Below, one piece after another: positions 33,436-42,160 of a DNA stretch of 64,000 nucleotides. The notes beneath the pieces were generated by a model, which saw only the letters and a list, made by a program, of their open reading frames with translations, searched no databases and was not told the DNA's origin. Numbering within the stretch: position 1 is the stretch's first letter; each line of letters starts with the position of its first letter. Source of the DNA: Youhaiella tibetensis (lineage in GTDB: Bacteria; Pseudomonadota; Alphaproteobacteria; Rhizobiales; Devosiaceae); NCBI RefSeq assembly GCF_008000755.1, contig NZ_CP041690.1, positions 1,985,260 through 2,049,259 on the forward strand. Reading direction: 5' to 3'. The position numbers and the translations under genes are program-made.

Positions 33436-34011
33436 CTAGAACCAGCGTTCTAGAACGACAATCGTATCCCCCGGGTAAATCGGGAAATCGAGGTCGACCT
33501 TTGCCTTGACCATTTCCGTGCCCTGGCGCCGATAAACGATTGCCGAGCCGCGATCCGCCGTTTCCTTGAAGCCGCCGGCAGTCGCGATCGCGGACCGCAC
33601 GGTCATGCCGAAGACATAGGGAAACTGCCCGCTATTGCCGACTTCGCCCTGGATGAAGAACGGACGGTACTCGGCGACTTCCACCGCGACATTGGGATTG
33701 CGCATGTAGCCGCGCGTCAAAGCCTGGGCGATGCGCGAGGCGGCGACCTTGGTCGTGGTGCCCCGAACGGGCACGGGGCCGACCAGGGGCAGGGCGACGG
33801 CGCCGCTGTCATCGACCTTGTAGGTCGTGGAAAGCTGTTCCTCTCCATAGACAGTAACCCGGAGCGTGTCGCCGGTATCGAGGGCATAGGGGCCCTTGGT
33901 GTCGACGGCATAGGTCGCGGGCTGCGTGTTGATGGCGCAGCCGGCAACGGGCACGATCAGGGCGAGGAGTAAAAGGCGCAGCCAGCGCATATGGATTCTC
34001 ACGCTTTTCAT
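33436..34011 (-). CDS. Polysaccharide export outer-membrane lipoprotein (Wza/ExoF-like)
   Basis: This 191-residue protein starts at the ATG ending at 34011, behind AAGGA; the TTG at 34020 is less likely. It has a lipobox (VAGC, Cys about 25) and the Poly_export domain with DTLRVTVYGEEQLSTTYKVDDSG and GEVGNSGQFPYVFGMTVRSA. It forms part of the outer-membrane channel for polysaccharide. It is shorter than Wza and lacks the C-terminal helix, as in rhizobial ExoF-type proteins. Confidence 0.88.
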   Translation of the reverse strand: MKSVRIHMRWLRLLLLALIVPVAGCAINTQPATYAVDTKGPYALDTGDTLRVTVYGEEQLSTTYKVDDSGAVALPLVGPVPVRGTTTKVAASRIAQALTRGYMRNPNVAVEVAEYRPFFIQGEVGNSGQFPYVFGMTVRSAIATAGGFKETADRGSAIVYRRQGTEMVKAKVDLDFPIYPGDTIVVLERWF

Positions 34012-34148
34012 TGCGCGCAATCCTTGCGGACTATGGTTAACAATCCCCTTAAAAGCCGCCCCGTCGATATGCGAATTGCGACAGTCTTAACGGATTGCTT
34101 ACCACGTGGCCCCGATAAACTCGGGCAGATGAACGTGGGGGGCAGGAG
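34012..34148. promoter_or_regulatory. Divergent promoter region of the EPS locus
   Basis: This 137-base gap separates the Wza-like and Wzz-like genes, so both operons must be started here. It holds two TTAA-containing blocks near 34036-34052 (TTAAC...CCTTAA) and TTAACGG near 34087. Boxes cannot be assigned with confidence. Confidence 0.45.
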
Positions 34149-36332
34149 ATGGCTTTCGAGTCGCATGACGAACGCGATCTAAGCATGGACATCCGCGCCA
34201 TGCTGGCTGCGATCTGGGCGCGCAAGGTGCGTATCGTCCTGGTGACGGTGCTGTTCCTGGCCGCGACCTATGCGATTCTGCTCTTCGTCCCCAAGATGTA
34301 CGAGTCCGAGGCCGGCATCCTCGTGGCGCCGCGCGACAATGTCTATACGCGCGCAACCGGCGATACGGGGCCGAGCGCGACCGAATCCACGGCCGACTCC
34401 GCCATTTCGAGCCAGATCGAACTCATCAAGTCACGCGACACGCTGCAAAGCGTCATCGAGTCCGAGGGGCTGCGCGACGTCAAGGAATTCACCGATCCCG
34501 GCACGTCCATCGTGGGGATGATTTCCTCGCTGCTGGGGCGCAAGCCGGCGGCGCGCGACATCGACGAGACCATCCTCGCCAATCTCTCGGAGCGCCTTTC
34601 GGTCAAGCGAGCGCGCGACTCGCTCGTGATCGGCGTTGGCGTACGCTCTGAGGATCCCAGCCTTGCCGCGCGGCTCGCCAATGCCATCGCCAATGCCCAC
34701 GTCCAGCGCCGCGCCGCTCTTTCCCTCTCGGACACCGCCGAGGCCTCGGTGTGGCTCGAGCAGCAGATCGAGACGCTGCGCACCAAGGTCGCCGACGCCG
34801 AGGCCAAGGTTGCCGCGTTCAAGGTGGACAACGACCTGCTCACGAGCGGTTCGAGCAATTCCTCGGTGGTCGACCAGCAGATCTCCAGCGTCGCCAGCCA
34901 GATCTCGGCGGCCCAGGAGCGCATGAACACCGCGCTGTCGCGCGCTACTCTCATCGACGGGTTGCTCAAGGACGGGCAGCCGGTGGAAGGCGTCGCGGAC
35001 ATCCGCGACTCCGCCACCATCCAGCAACTGACCCAGCAGAAGGCCCAGCTCCAGGGCGAAAAGGCCCAGAAGCTGGCGACGCTCCTGCCGAACCATCCCG
35101 ACGTCCAGGCCATCGTTGCCCAGATCGCCGAGATCGATAAGCAGATCGGCATCGAAGGCCAGCGTGCTGCGGCCGCGCTCAAGTCGGAAGCCAAGATCGA
35201 AAGCGGGCTTATCGCCTCGCTGCAATTCGAACTGGATCGCCTGAAATCCTCCGCCGGCACGGCCACGCGCCAGACGGTGACGCTGGATGGCCTGCAGCGC
35301 GAGGCCAAGGCCCAGCGGGACCTGCTCGAGAACTACCTCATCCGCTACCGCGACGCGGCGTCCCGCACGGACATCAACGCTTCGCTGCCCGACGTTCGCG
35401 TGGTGACCCTGGCGGCCGCCTCGGTCTCGCCCGCCTCGCCCAAGACCACGTTCATCCTGGCCGCCGTCGGCATCGTGTCGGTTGTCCTCCAGGTCGGCAT
35501 GATCCTCTTCAGCGAGCTGATGTCCGGCCGCGCCCTTGTCATTCGGCGCCCGGAAAAGCTCGAGCCTGCGCAGGAGTCCCAGCATGCTTCCATCGAGCCG
35601 GACGTGGTGGCCGTTCCTCAGACGGTGACCGAGGACCAGTTCATCGTTTCCCCAGCCGCCGATATCGCCGAGATAGACGAGGTGGCGGAGATGCCCCCTG
35701 AACCCGCCCCGGCCGAAGATGCAGCCAACGACGATGAGGAAGAGGCCGTCGAGCCCGTGGTCCAGGTCCAGGAGCCGGCGCGTCCGAGCCTGAGCGAGCT
35801 AACCAAGCTCTCGGCCGATATCGGTCTGGGCAGGGCGCGGGTGGTGGTGCTCGCCGCTGTCGGCTCGCAGGCCGAATGCGCCGCGGTGGCCGAAAGCCTA
35901 ACCGGCGACGCACTGCGCCGCGGTCTTTCTGTCGCCCGCGTCGATGCCGCCTCCGGCGTCTCGTCGGACGAACCCGGACTTACCGACCTCGCCGCCGATC
36001 TCGCCAGCTTCGGCGACGTCGTCCAGAAGTCGGTGCGCGAAGGCCTTTCCGAAGTACCGTGGGGGCAACTGCCGTCGATCAATCGCCGCTCCATGAAGCC
36101 GGTCACGCTGGTGGAGGCACTGACGGACATCTATGAGGTCGTGCTCGTTTCCACCGGCCGCGTTGGCGTCGCGTCTTCGCTTCCCGTGTTCGCCGGCCTC
36201 GACTGCCGGCTGGTGCTCGTCACCAACCAGGATATCGACGCCGAAACCCTCGAAGCTGCCGAACTTGACGCCGAGTCCCTTGGTTATCATCCCGTACAGG
36301 TGGTGCCGGTTCCGGCGCGGCGAGCCGCGTAA
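34149..36332 (+). CDS. Wzz/GumC-like chain length determinant with degenerate kinase-like domain
   Basis: This 727-residue inner-membrane protein has membrane helices near 24-45 and 434-456, with a large periplasmic coiled-coil part and GumC-like VAPRDNVYTRA and the late PxxP-like ASPASPKTTFIL before the second helix. A Glu-rich linker follows. Residues about 540-720 look like a BY-kinase/Wzc cytoplasmic fold (ARVVVLAAVGSQAECAAVAESL), but no Walker A GxxGxGKT is visible, so ATP use is unlikely. It controls chain length and export with the Wza-like protein encoded divergently. Confidence 0.85.
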   Translation: MAFESHDERDLSMDIRAMLAAIWARKVRIVLVTVLFLAATYAILLFVPKMYESEAGILVAPRDNVYTRATGDTGPSATESTADSAISSQIELIKSRDTLQSVIESEGLRDVKEFTDPGTSIVGMISSLLGRKPAARDIDETILANLSERLSVKRARDSLVIGVGVRSEDPSLAARLANAIANAHVQRRAALSLSDTAEASVWLEQQIETLRTKVADAEAKVAAFKVDNDLLTSGSSNSSVVDQQISSVASQISAAQERMNTALSRATLIDGLLKDGQPVEGVADIRDSATIQQLTQQKAQLQGEKAQKLATLLPNHPDVQAIVAQIAEIDKQIGIEGQRAAAALKSEAKIESGLIASLQFELDRLKSSAGTATRQTVTLDGLQREAKAQRDLLENYLIRYRDAASRTDINASLPDVRVVTLAAASVSPASPKTTFILAAVGIVSVVLQVGMILFSELMSGRALVIRRPEKLEPAQESQHASIEPDVVAVPQTVTEDQFIVSPAADIAEIDEVAEMPPEPAPAEDAANDDEEEAVEPVVQVQEPARPSLSELTKLSADIGLGRARVVVLAAVGSQAECAAVAESLTGDALRRGLSVARVDAASGVSSDEPGLTDLAADLASFGDVVQKSVREGLSEVPWGQLPSINRRSMKPVTLVEALTDIYEVVLVSTGRVGVASSLPVFAGLDCRLVLVTNQDIDAETLEAAELDAESLGYHPVQVVPVPARRAA

Positions 36333-37372
36333 TGTCGGCAAAGTACGCAATCATTCGTGCCGCATTCGAGCTGCTGGCCCTCAGCCAGGCTCCCGCGGTG
36401 ATCCGGAAGTTCTCGAGGAGCCGGGGCGTCATCTTTACGCTTCATCGCGTGCTGCCCGACAAGCCCCCGGCGTTCTCACCCAACGCCATTCTCCAGGTCA
36501 CCCCCGACTTCCTCGACTACACGATCAAGCGCGTCCGTGAACTGGGCTTCGATGTCGTCACCATGGACGAGGCGATCGAACGGATCGAGGCGCCGGAGAA
36601 GGGACGGCCCTTCGTCGTCTTCACCTTCGACGATGCCTACAGGGACAACCTGCAATTCGGGCTCGACGTGATGCGCGCCAACGCCGCGCCGTTCACGCTT
36701 TTCGTGGCCACCGCCTTCATCGATGGGGTCGGTGAGGTTTGGTGGCAGGCGATCGAGGACATCATCGCCAGCCGGGAGGCCATCGCGATCCCCGGAGCGG
36801 GCGGCAACGACTATCTCCCCACCGCGACGCTGGCCGAGAAGCAGGCCACCTACGACACGCTCTACGCCAAGATGCGCAAGATGCCCGAAGCCGAGCGCGT
36901 CGCCCTGATGCGCGGGCTGGGCGAAGCCTACGGCCTCGATCTCGATGAGCACTGCCGGCGCCTGATCATGAACTGGGACGAGCTGCAGACCTTCGTCGCC
37001 GAGCCGCTCTGCACGATCGGCGCCCATACGGTGCACCACTACGAACTAGCCAAGCTGAGTGCCGCGGAGCTGCGCTCGGAGATGGAAGGCGCCGTCCGGA
37101 TTCTGGCCGAGCGGCTGGGCGTGACGCCCGCGCACTTCTCCTACCCCATAGGAGGAAAGGCCAGCGCCGGGGCACGCGAATACGCCATGGCCAGGGAATT
37201 GGGGTTCCGGTCCGCCGTCACCACGCTCCCGGGCGGCCTGTTCCAGGCTGACAAGGACCATCTGTGGTCGTTGCCGCGGGTGTCGCTGAACGGGCTCTTC
37301 CAGTCACGTCGCTACGTGGACGTGTTCGCCACGGGCGGGCTGTTTTCGATGTTGGGACGCGCCGACGAGTAG
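36332..37372 (+). CDS. Polysaccharide deacetylase (NodB-like)
   Basis: This 346-residue protein overlaps the Wzz stop by one base (TAATG). It has the NodB motif TFDDAYRDN (about 93-101) with the catalytic Asp and metal site, and an HTVHHYEL His motif (about 233-240) and a SYPIGGKA motif. It removes acetyl groups from polysaccharide. Its coupling to Wzz places it in exopolysaccharide modification. Confidence 0.88.
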   Translation: MSAKYAIIRAAFELLALSQAPAVIRKFSRSRGVIFTLHRVLPDKPPAFSPNAILQVTPDFLDYTIKRVRELGFDVVTMDEAIERIEAPEKGRPFVVFTFDDAYRDNLQFGLDVMRANAAPFTLFVATAFIDGVGEVWWQAIEDIIASREAIAIPGAGGNDYLPTATLAEKQATYDTLYAKMRKMPEAERVALMRGLGEAYGLDLDEHCRRLIMNWDELQTFVAEPLCTIGAHTVHHYELAKLSAAELRSEMEGAVRILAERLGVTPAHFSYPIGGKASAGAREYAMARELGFRSAVTTLPGGLFQADKDHLWSLPRVSLNGLFQSRRYVDVFATGGLFSMLGRADE

Positions 37373-37375
37373 GCG

Positions 37376-37585
37376 TCAGGCCTTGTCCGGCTTGCTCATC
37401 CAGCGAATGATAACCATTGCCGGGAAGCACCAGGCGAGCCCGGCCACCACGAAGAAAGCCAGCAGTGCAAGCTGGGGCAGGCCGGTCAGGAACCAGTCGT
37501 AGATGACCATCACGATGAGGGCGTAGCCGACGAGCACCCCCAGAGTGAGCAGTACGCCGATCAATTTTCTGGTACTTTGCGTCAT
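37376..37585 (-). CDS. DUF2842 membrane protein
   Basis: This 69-residue protein has two membrane helices (about 8-28 and 36-58) and matches DUF2842, a small alphaproteobacterial family often beside cytochrome oxidase assembly genes. It is divergent from heme A synthase. A role in respiratory membrane assembly is likely by context. Confidence 0.8.
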   Translation of the reverse strand: MTQSTRKLIGVLLTLGVLVGYALIVMVIYDWFLTGLPQLALLAFFVVAGLAWCFPAMVIIRWMSKPDKA

Positions 37586-37663
37586 GCGACCTTACGCCCG
37601 TTGCCAAAAGGACGGGGAGGGGCTTACCACTCGCGCCGAAAAACCGATACCCCGGAAAGTGCC

Positions 37664-38731
37664 GTGGCCAGCATCGATACGACGACCTCCATCTCCAATT
37701 CCAAGCCCGCCGACCGCATGCGGCCGGTGCGCACCTGGCTCTATTGCATCGCCCTGCTGGTGCTGATCATGGTGGCCGTCGGCGGCATCACGCGCCTCAC
37801 CGGGTCGGGACTTTCCATCACTTCCTGGAAGCCCATTTCCGGCATCATTCCGCCGCTGACCGACGCCGATTGGCAGGCCGAATACGAGGGTTACCGGCAG
37901 ATCCCGCAGTTCCAGGTGAACAATCACTGGATGAGCGTGGAGGACTTCAAGTCCATCTTCTGGTGGGAATGGATCCATCGCTTCCTCGGTCGCATGATCG
38001 GCTTCGCCTTCGCGATTCCCTTCGTCGTATTCCTGGTGCAGAAGCGCTTCTCCTGGAACCTGGCAGGCCCGCTGGCGGCGCTTTTCGTGCTCGGTGGACT
38101 GCAGGGCGCGCTCGGCTGGTGGATGGTTTCCTCGGGCCTGAGCGAATTGACCTCGGTCTCCCAGTATCGCCTCGCCGCGCACCTGAGCGCCGCGGCGCTG
38201 CTCTTCATGGCCCTCGTGTCGGTGGCGCGCAGCCTCGAACCGGAGGCGCCCAAAACCCCTGTGCGCAGCGTCGAGTGGTGGGGCACCGTCGCCTTGCTCG
38301 TGCTGATCTTTGTTCAGTTGATCGCTGGGGCCTTCGTGGCCGGGCTCGACGCGGGCTTTGGCTACAATACCTGGCCCCTGATGGGCGACAGCTTCGTGCC
38401 CCCCGGCATGGCATCGCTCGATCCCTTCTGGAAGAACATCTTCGAGAACACCACCACCGTGCAGTTCATCCATCGCTGCATCGCCTACCTCATCGTGATC
38501 TATCTCGGCTTCCGGCTCTGGCAGCAGAGCAGGGCCGGGGGATTCGGCGGCGTGCACCAGTGGCTGCCGCGCCTGGCGGGCCTGATCCTCTTCCAGGTGG
38601 CGCTCGGCATCACCACGCTGCTGATGGTGATTCCCATCGAGCTGGCGGTGGCTCACCAGGTAACGGCGTTCATCCTGCTCGGCACGACGATCGCCTACCT
38701 GACCGATATGCGCCGCGCGCCAAGGGTTTAG
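37664..38731 (+). CDS. ctaA: Heme A synthase
   Basis: This 355-residue COX15/CtaA protein hydroxylates heme O to heme A for cytochrome oxidase. The GTG at 37664 has GGAAAG upstream and gives the normal length; the frame stays open further left over the DUF2842 gene, but that part is ignored. There are about eight membrane helices. Family marks are GGITRLTGSGLSITSWKPISG, WEWIHRFLGRMIG and NTWPLMGD, and paired His ligands in the two halves (RFLG His, QFIHR). Confidence 0.92.
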   Translation: MASIDTTTSISNSKPADRMRPVRTWLYCIALLVLIMVAVGGITRLTGSGLSITSWKPISGIIPPLTDADWQAEYEGYRQIPQFQVNNHWMSVEDFKSIFWWEWIHRFLGRMIGFAFAIPFVVFLVQKRFSWNLAGPLAALFVLGGLQGALGWWMVSSGLSELTSVSQYRLAAHLSAAALLFMALVSVARSLEPEAPKTPVRSVEWWGTVALLVLIFVQLIAGAFVAGLDAGFGYNTWPLMGDSFVPPGMASLDPFWKNIFENTTTVQFIHRCIAYLIVIYLGFRLWQQSRAGGFGGVHQWLPRLAGLILFQVALGITTLLMVIPIELAVAHQVTAFILLGTTIAYLTDMRRAPRV

Positions 38732-38792
38732 GTTGCGGTATTATTATACCGCAGCCGCAAGTGATTGAAATTACATCACTTTATCTTTGCGC

Positions 38793-38821
38793 TTGACGGG
38801 TGCCTTTCTCCCTAGTAAATC
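38793..38821 (+). promoter_or_regulatory. Promoter of the rplM-rpsI operon
   Basis: TTGACG (38793-38798), 17 bases, TAAATC (38816-38821), 59 bases before the rplM start. A hairpin TGCGGTAT-TATT-ATACCGCA at 38734-38753 upstream ends the ctaA transcript or acts as an operator. Confidence 0.5.
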
Positions 38822-38879
38822 CGCGCCACGAAACCGGCGGTGCCCTTGGCGCCGCCTTCCGATTTTAGGGAAATTCACC

Positions 38880-39344
38880 ATGAGCACTTACTCGGCAAAA
38901 CCGAGCGAGATCGAGAAGAAGTGGATCTTGATCGACGCCGAAGGTCTGGTGGTCGGTCGTCTTGCTTCGATCATCGCCTACCGTCTGCGCGGCAAGCACA
39001 AGGCCACGTTCACCCCCCACATGGACATGGGCGACAACATCGTCGTCATCAATGCGGGCAAGGTGAAGCTGACCGGTCGCAAGCTCGACCAGCACCGCTT
39101 CTACTGGCACACCGGCTACCCCGGCGGCATCAAGGATCGCACCGCTCGCGAACTGCTCGAGGGTCGTTTCCCCGAGCGCGTTCTCGAGAACGCCGTGCGC
39201 CGCATGATGCCCGGTGGCCCGCTCACCCGCGCCCAGCTGCGTAACCTCAAGGTTTATGCCGGCGCCGAGCATCCCCATGAGGCCCAGCAGCCCGTCAAGC
39301 TCGACGTGGCTTCGTTCAACTCCAAGAATGTGCGGGTGAAGTAA
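38880..39344 (+). CDS. rplM: 50S ribosomal protein L13
   Basis: This 154-residue protein starts at ATG 38880. Family motifs are [18 protein letters not shown] at the start, [20 protein letters not shown] and the C-terminal [20 protein letters not shown]. It is followed by rpsI after one base, the classical L13-S9 operon. Confidence 0.98.
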   Translation: MSTYSAKPSEIEKKWILIDAEGLVVGRLASIIAYRLRGKHKATFTPHMDMGDNIVVINAGKVKLTGRKLDQHRFYWHTGYPGGIKDRTARELLEGRFPERVLENAVRRMMPGGPLTRAQLRNLKVYAGAEHPHEAQQPVKLDVASFNSKNVRVK

Positions 39345-39345
39345 C

Positions 39346-39822
39346 ATGGCCGAGACCATCAACTCTCTCGAAGACCTCGGCACTGCCGCCCCCGTCGCCA
39401 ACGCCGCGCCGACCTACACGCAGAAGCTCGACGACCAGGGCCGTGCCTACGCCACTGGCAAGCGCAAGGACGCCGTCGCTCGCGTCTGGATCAAGCCCGG
39501 CAACGGCAAGGTCACCGTCAATGGCAAGGACTACGTGGCTTACTTCGCCCGTCCGGTTCTCCAGATGATCCTGCAGCAGCCGATCGTGGCCGCAGACCGC
39601 GTCGACCAGTACGACGTCGTCGTCACCGTCGCCGGTGGCGGTCTCTCCGGCCAGGCCGGTGCCGTCCGTCACGGCATCTCGCAGGCGCTCACCCACTTTG
39701 AGCCCGAACTGCGTAGCGTCCTCAAGAAGGGCGGCTTCCTGACCCGCGACAGCCGCGTCGTCGAACGCAAGAAGTACGGTCGCGCCAAGGCCCGCCGTTC
39801 GTTCCAGTTCTCCAAGCGCTAA
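39346..39822 (+). CDS. rpsI: 30S ribosomal protein S9
   Basis: This 158-residue protein shows the S9 signature: [41 protein letters not shown] and the basic C-terminal [18 protein letters not shown]. It has an N-terminal extension of about 30 residues, which is normal in alphaproteobacteria. A terminator follows. Confidence 0.98.
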   Translation: MAETINSLEDLGTAAPVANAAPTYTQKLDDQGRAYATGKRKDAVARVWIKPGNGKVTVNGKDYVAYFARPVLQMILQQPIVAADRVDQYDVVVTVAGGGLSGQAGAVRHGISQALTHFEPELRSVLKKGGFLTRDSRVVERKKYGRAKARRSFQFSKR

Positions 39823-39850
39823 GCGCTGCTGGAGCACCAGAATTTTGCGA

Positions 39851-39877
39851 AGGGCCGGGAAACCGGCCCTTTTCTTT
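39851..39877 (+). terminator. Rho-independent terminator of rplM-rpsI
   Basis: AGGGCCGG-GAAA-CCGGCCCT (39851-39870) followed by TTTCTTTT. Confidence 0.85.
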
Positions 39878-39905
39878 TCCGCTGCGTCGGCCCACATCAT
39901 CGCCC

Positions 39906-40553
39906 ATGACCACGCCCAGCCTCGTCAGCCGCTTCCACGTCTTGCCGCTCACCTTCATCTTTGCTTTCGCGGCGGTCGCCGTGGTCCAATTGCCCGCGGG
40001 TGAGGGGCTGGTGATGCATTGGGACATGCAGGGGCAGCCCGACTGGATCTGGTCGCGCAACATCGCATTTGCGCTTGTGCCGGCCTTCGCCGTCGCCGTG
40101 ACCGCCGCCTTTGCCATCGGCGGCGCCATAACGCCGAAGAATCGGCTGGAGATGGCCCGGCACGTGCTCGAGCCGGCATTGACCGCGATTCTCAGCTTGT
40201 GCACGGCAGTGCAACTCGGCCTGCTGGCGCTTGGCCTGGGCTCGGACCTCGACATCCTGCGGGTCGTAGCCGGCGCCGTGGCAGTAGGCCTGCTGTTTCT
40301 TGGCATCCTGCTGCGCGAGGCCGAGCGGCACACCTATGCGGGACTGCGTCTGCCCTGGCGGATACCCGACGACCGCATCTGGCGCCGGACGCACGAGATC
40401 GCCGGATGGGGCTATATCGGTGCAGCCATCGTCCTTGCGGGCCTCACCTGGCTCCAATCCTATCCGGGTACGCTGGTCACGGCCCTGCCGTTCGCGCTGT
40501 TCGTACCGGTGCTGCTTGCCCGTCTCAGCCTGCTCGGCCAGAAGCGCGCGTAG
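39906..40553 (+). CDS. SdpI/DUF1648 family membrane protein
   Basis: This 215-residue membrane protein has about six helices. The N-terminal region with MHWDMQGQPDW is the DUF1648 motif (MHW-x-G-x-PD), and the C-terminal IPDDRIWRRTHEIAGWGY is the SdpI family pattern. In Bacillus SdpI gives immunity to a toxin; here the physiological role is unknown. It lies between rpsI and a symporter gene. Confidence 0.75.
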   Translation: MTTPSLVSRFHVLPLTFIFAFAAVAVVQLPAGEGLVMHWDMQGQPDWIWSRNIAFALVPAFAVAVTAAFAIGGAITPKNRLEMARHVLEPALTAILSLCTAVQLGLLALGLGSDLDILRVVAGAVAVGLLFLGILLREAERHTYAGLRLPWRIPDDRIWRRTHEIAGWGYIGAAIVLAGLTWLQSYPGTLVTALPFALFVPVLLARLSLLGQKRA

Positions 40554-40718
40554 CAGCGCCTTCTGCGTTCCGCGGAAAGCGGAGATGAACTTTCCCTGTT
40601 GCCCAAAATAAAGGCAAAGCGCTGCGCTCCATTTAGGCAGTGATCGGCTTACCTTTGTCTCAAACGGAGCACGGAACGATCCGCCTGCCGCTCCGCGAGG
40701 CAATTTTCGAGATTCTAC

Positions 40719-42083
40719 ATGTCAAACGCATCACTTGCTGCTGGGCGAAGCGCGCCCAAGCCATTCTACACTTCGTTCGGATTCCAGGTCCTTGCGGCCA
40801 TGGTCCTGGGGCTGGTTCTCGGCTACATCGCCCGCCAGATCGGGACGGGCCCGGATGGCGCTGCCAACGGGCTGACCACCACGCTCTCGACGATCGGCTC
40901 GATCTTCGTGCAACTGCTGCGGGCCCTGGTCCCGGTGCTGGTCTTCACCGCAATCGTGGCGAGCATCGTCAAGCTGCGCGAGCTCAACAACGCCGCCCGC
41001 CTCGTCTGGCAGACTCTGCTCTGGTTCGCCATTACCGCGCTGATCGCCGTGGTCATCGGTATCGCGCTCGGCCTCATCATCCAGCCCGGCACGACCGCCA
41101 CCGTTGCTCAGGAGGCCGCCAGGGCTCCGTCCTCGACCGGCTCGTGGCTCGACTTCCTCAAGGGCCTCGTGCCTTCCAACGTCTTTGGCCTCCAGGCCTC
41201 GACCAAGGTTGGCGATGCCGGCGCAACGACGTCCCTGAGCTTTAACGTCCTGCAGATCCTCGTGGTTTCGATTGTCGTGGGCGTGGCCGCTCTCAAGGTG
41301 GGCGACAAGGCCGAACCCTTCCTCGAGTTCAACCGCTCGCTCCTCGCCATCACCCGCAAGGTGCTCTGGTGGGTGATCCGCCTTACCCCCATCGGCACGA
41401 TCGGGCTGCTCGGCAACGCAGTGGCCGTCTATGGCTGGGATGCGCTGGCATCGCTGGGCTGGTTCACCGCCGCGATCTATATCGGGCTCGCCCTGGTGCT
41501 GTTCGTGGTCTATCCGGTGCTGCTCTCGGCCAACGGCCTCAATCCCGTACGCTTCTTCCAGGGCGCCTGGCCGGCCATCCAGCTTGCCTTCGTCTCGCGT
41601 TCCTCGATCGGCACCCTACCGGTCACGGAAGCGGTGACCGAACGCAACCTGGGCGTTCCGCGCGAATATGCGGCCTTCGCGGTGCCGCTCGGCGCCACCA
41701 CCAAGATGGATGGCTGCGCCGCCATCTATCCGGCCATCGCGGCGATCTTCGTCGCCCAGTTCTACCAGGTTCCGCTCGGCATCCAGGAATACCTGCTGAT
41801 CGCCTTCGTGTCGGTCATCGGCTCGGCTGCTACTGCCGGCCTGACGGGGGCTGTGGTGATGCTCACCCTTACCCTATCGACCCTCGGCCTGCCGCTCCAG
41901 GGCGTTGGCCTGCTGCTGGCCATCGATCCGATCCTCGACATGGGCCGTACGGCCGTCAACGTCGCGGGTCAGGCTCTCGTCCCCACGCTCGTCGCCAAGC
42001 GGCAGGGCATTCTCGACCAGGCGCAATACGACGCCACCGAGAGCATCGATGCCCTCGACGCAGCGGCGGTTGCAGCCGAGTAG
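40719..42083 (+). CDS. Dicarboxylate/glutamate:cation symporter (DAACS)
   Basis: This 454-residue transporter matches the GltP/DctA family: re-entrant loop motif SRSSIGTLPVTEAV, and GATTKMDGCAAIYPAIAAIF with the conserved motif preceding the second hairpin, and FAVPLG. It should import glutamate/aspartate or C4-dicarboxylates with protons or sodium. There are about eight membrane helices. A terminator follows. Confidence 0.9.
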   Translation: MSNASLAAGRSAPKPFYTSFGFQVLAAMVLGLVLGYIARQIGTGPDGAANGLTTTLSTIGSIFVQLLRALVPVLVFTAIVASIVKLRELNNAARLVWQTLLWFAITALIAVVIGIALGLIIQPGTTATVAQEAARAPSSTGSWLDFLKGLVPSNVFGLQASTKVGDAGATTSLSFNVLQILVVSIVVGVAALKVGDKAEPFLEFNRSLLAITRKVLWWVIRLTPIGTIGLLGNAVAVYGWDALASLGWFTAAIYIGLALVLFVVYPVLLSANGLNPVRFFQGAWPAIQLAFVSRSSIGTLPVTEAVTERNLGVPREYAAFAVPLGATTKMDGCAAIYPAIAAIFVAQFYQVPLGIQEYLLIAFVSVIGSAATAGLTGAVVMLTLTLSTLGLPLQGVGLLLAIDPILDMGRTAVNVAGQALVPTLVAKRQGILDQAQYDATESIDALDAAAVAAE

Positions 42084-42106
42084 GGCGGGTTGCGATCAGA
42101 AAAGGG

Positions 42107-42129
42107 AAGGGGCCTCCGGGCCCCTTTTC
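42107..42129. terminator. Bidirectional terminator between symporter and GT1 genes
   Basis: AAGGGGCC-TCCG-GGCCCCTT followed by TT. On the other strand the hairpin is followed by CCCTTTTC, so it can serve both convergent genes. Confidence 0.8.
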
Positions 42130-42160
42130 AATGTGCGTTTACGGGGAAGATCAAGCGGGC

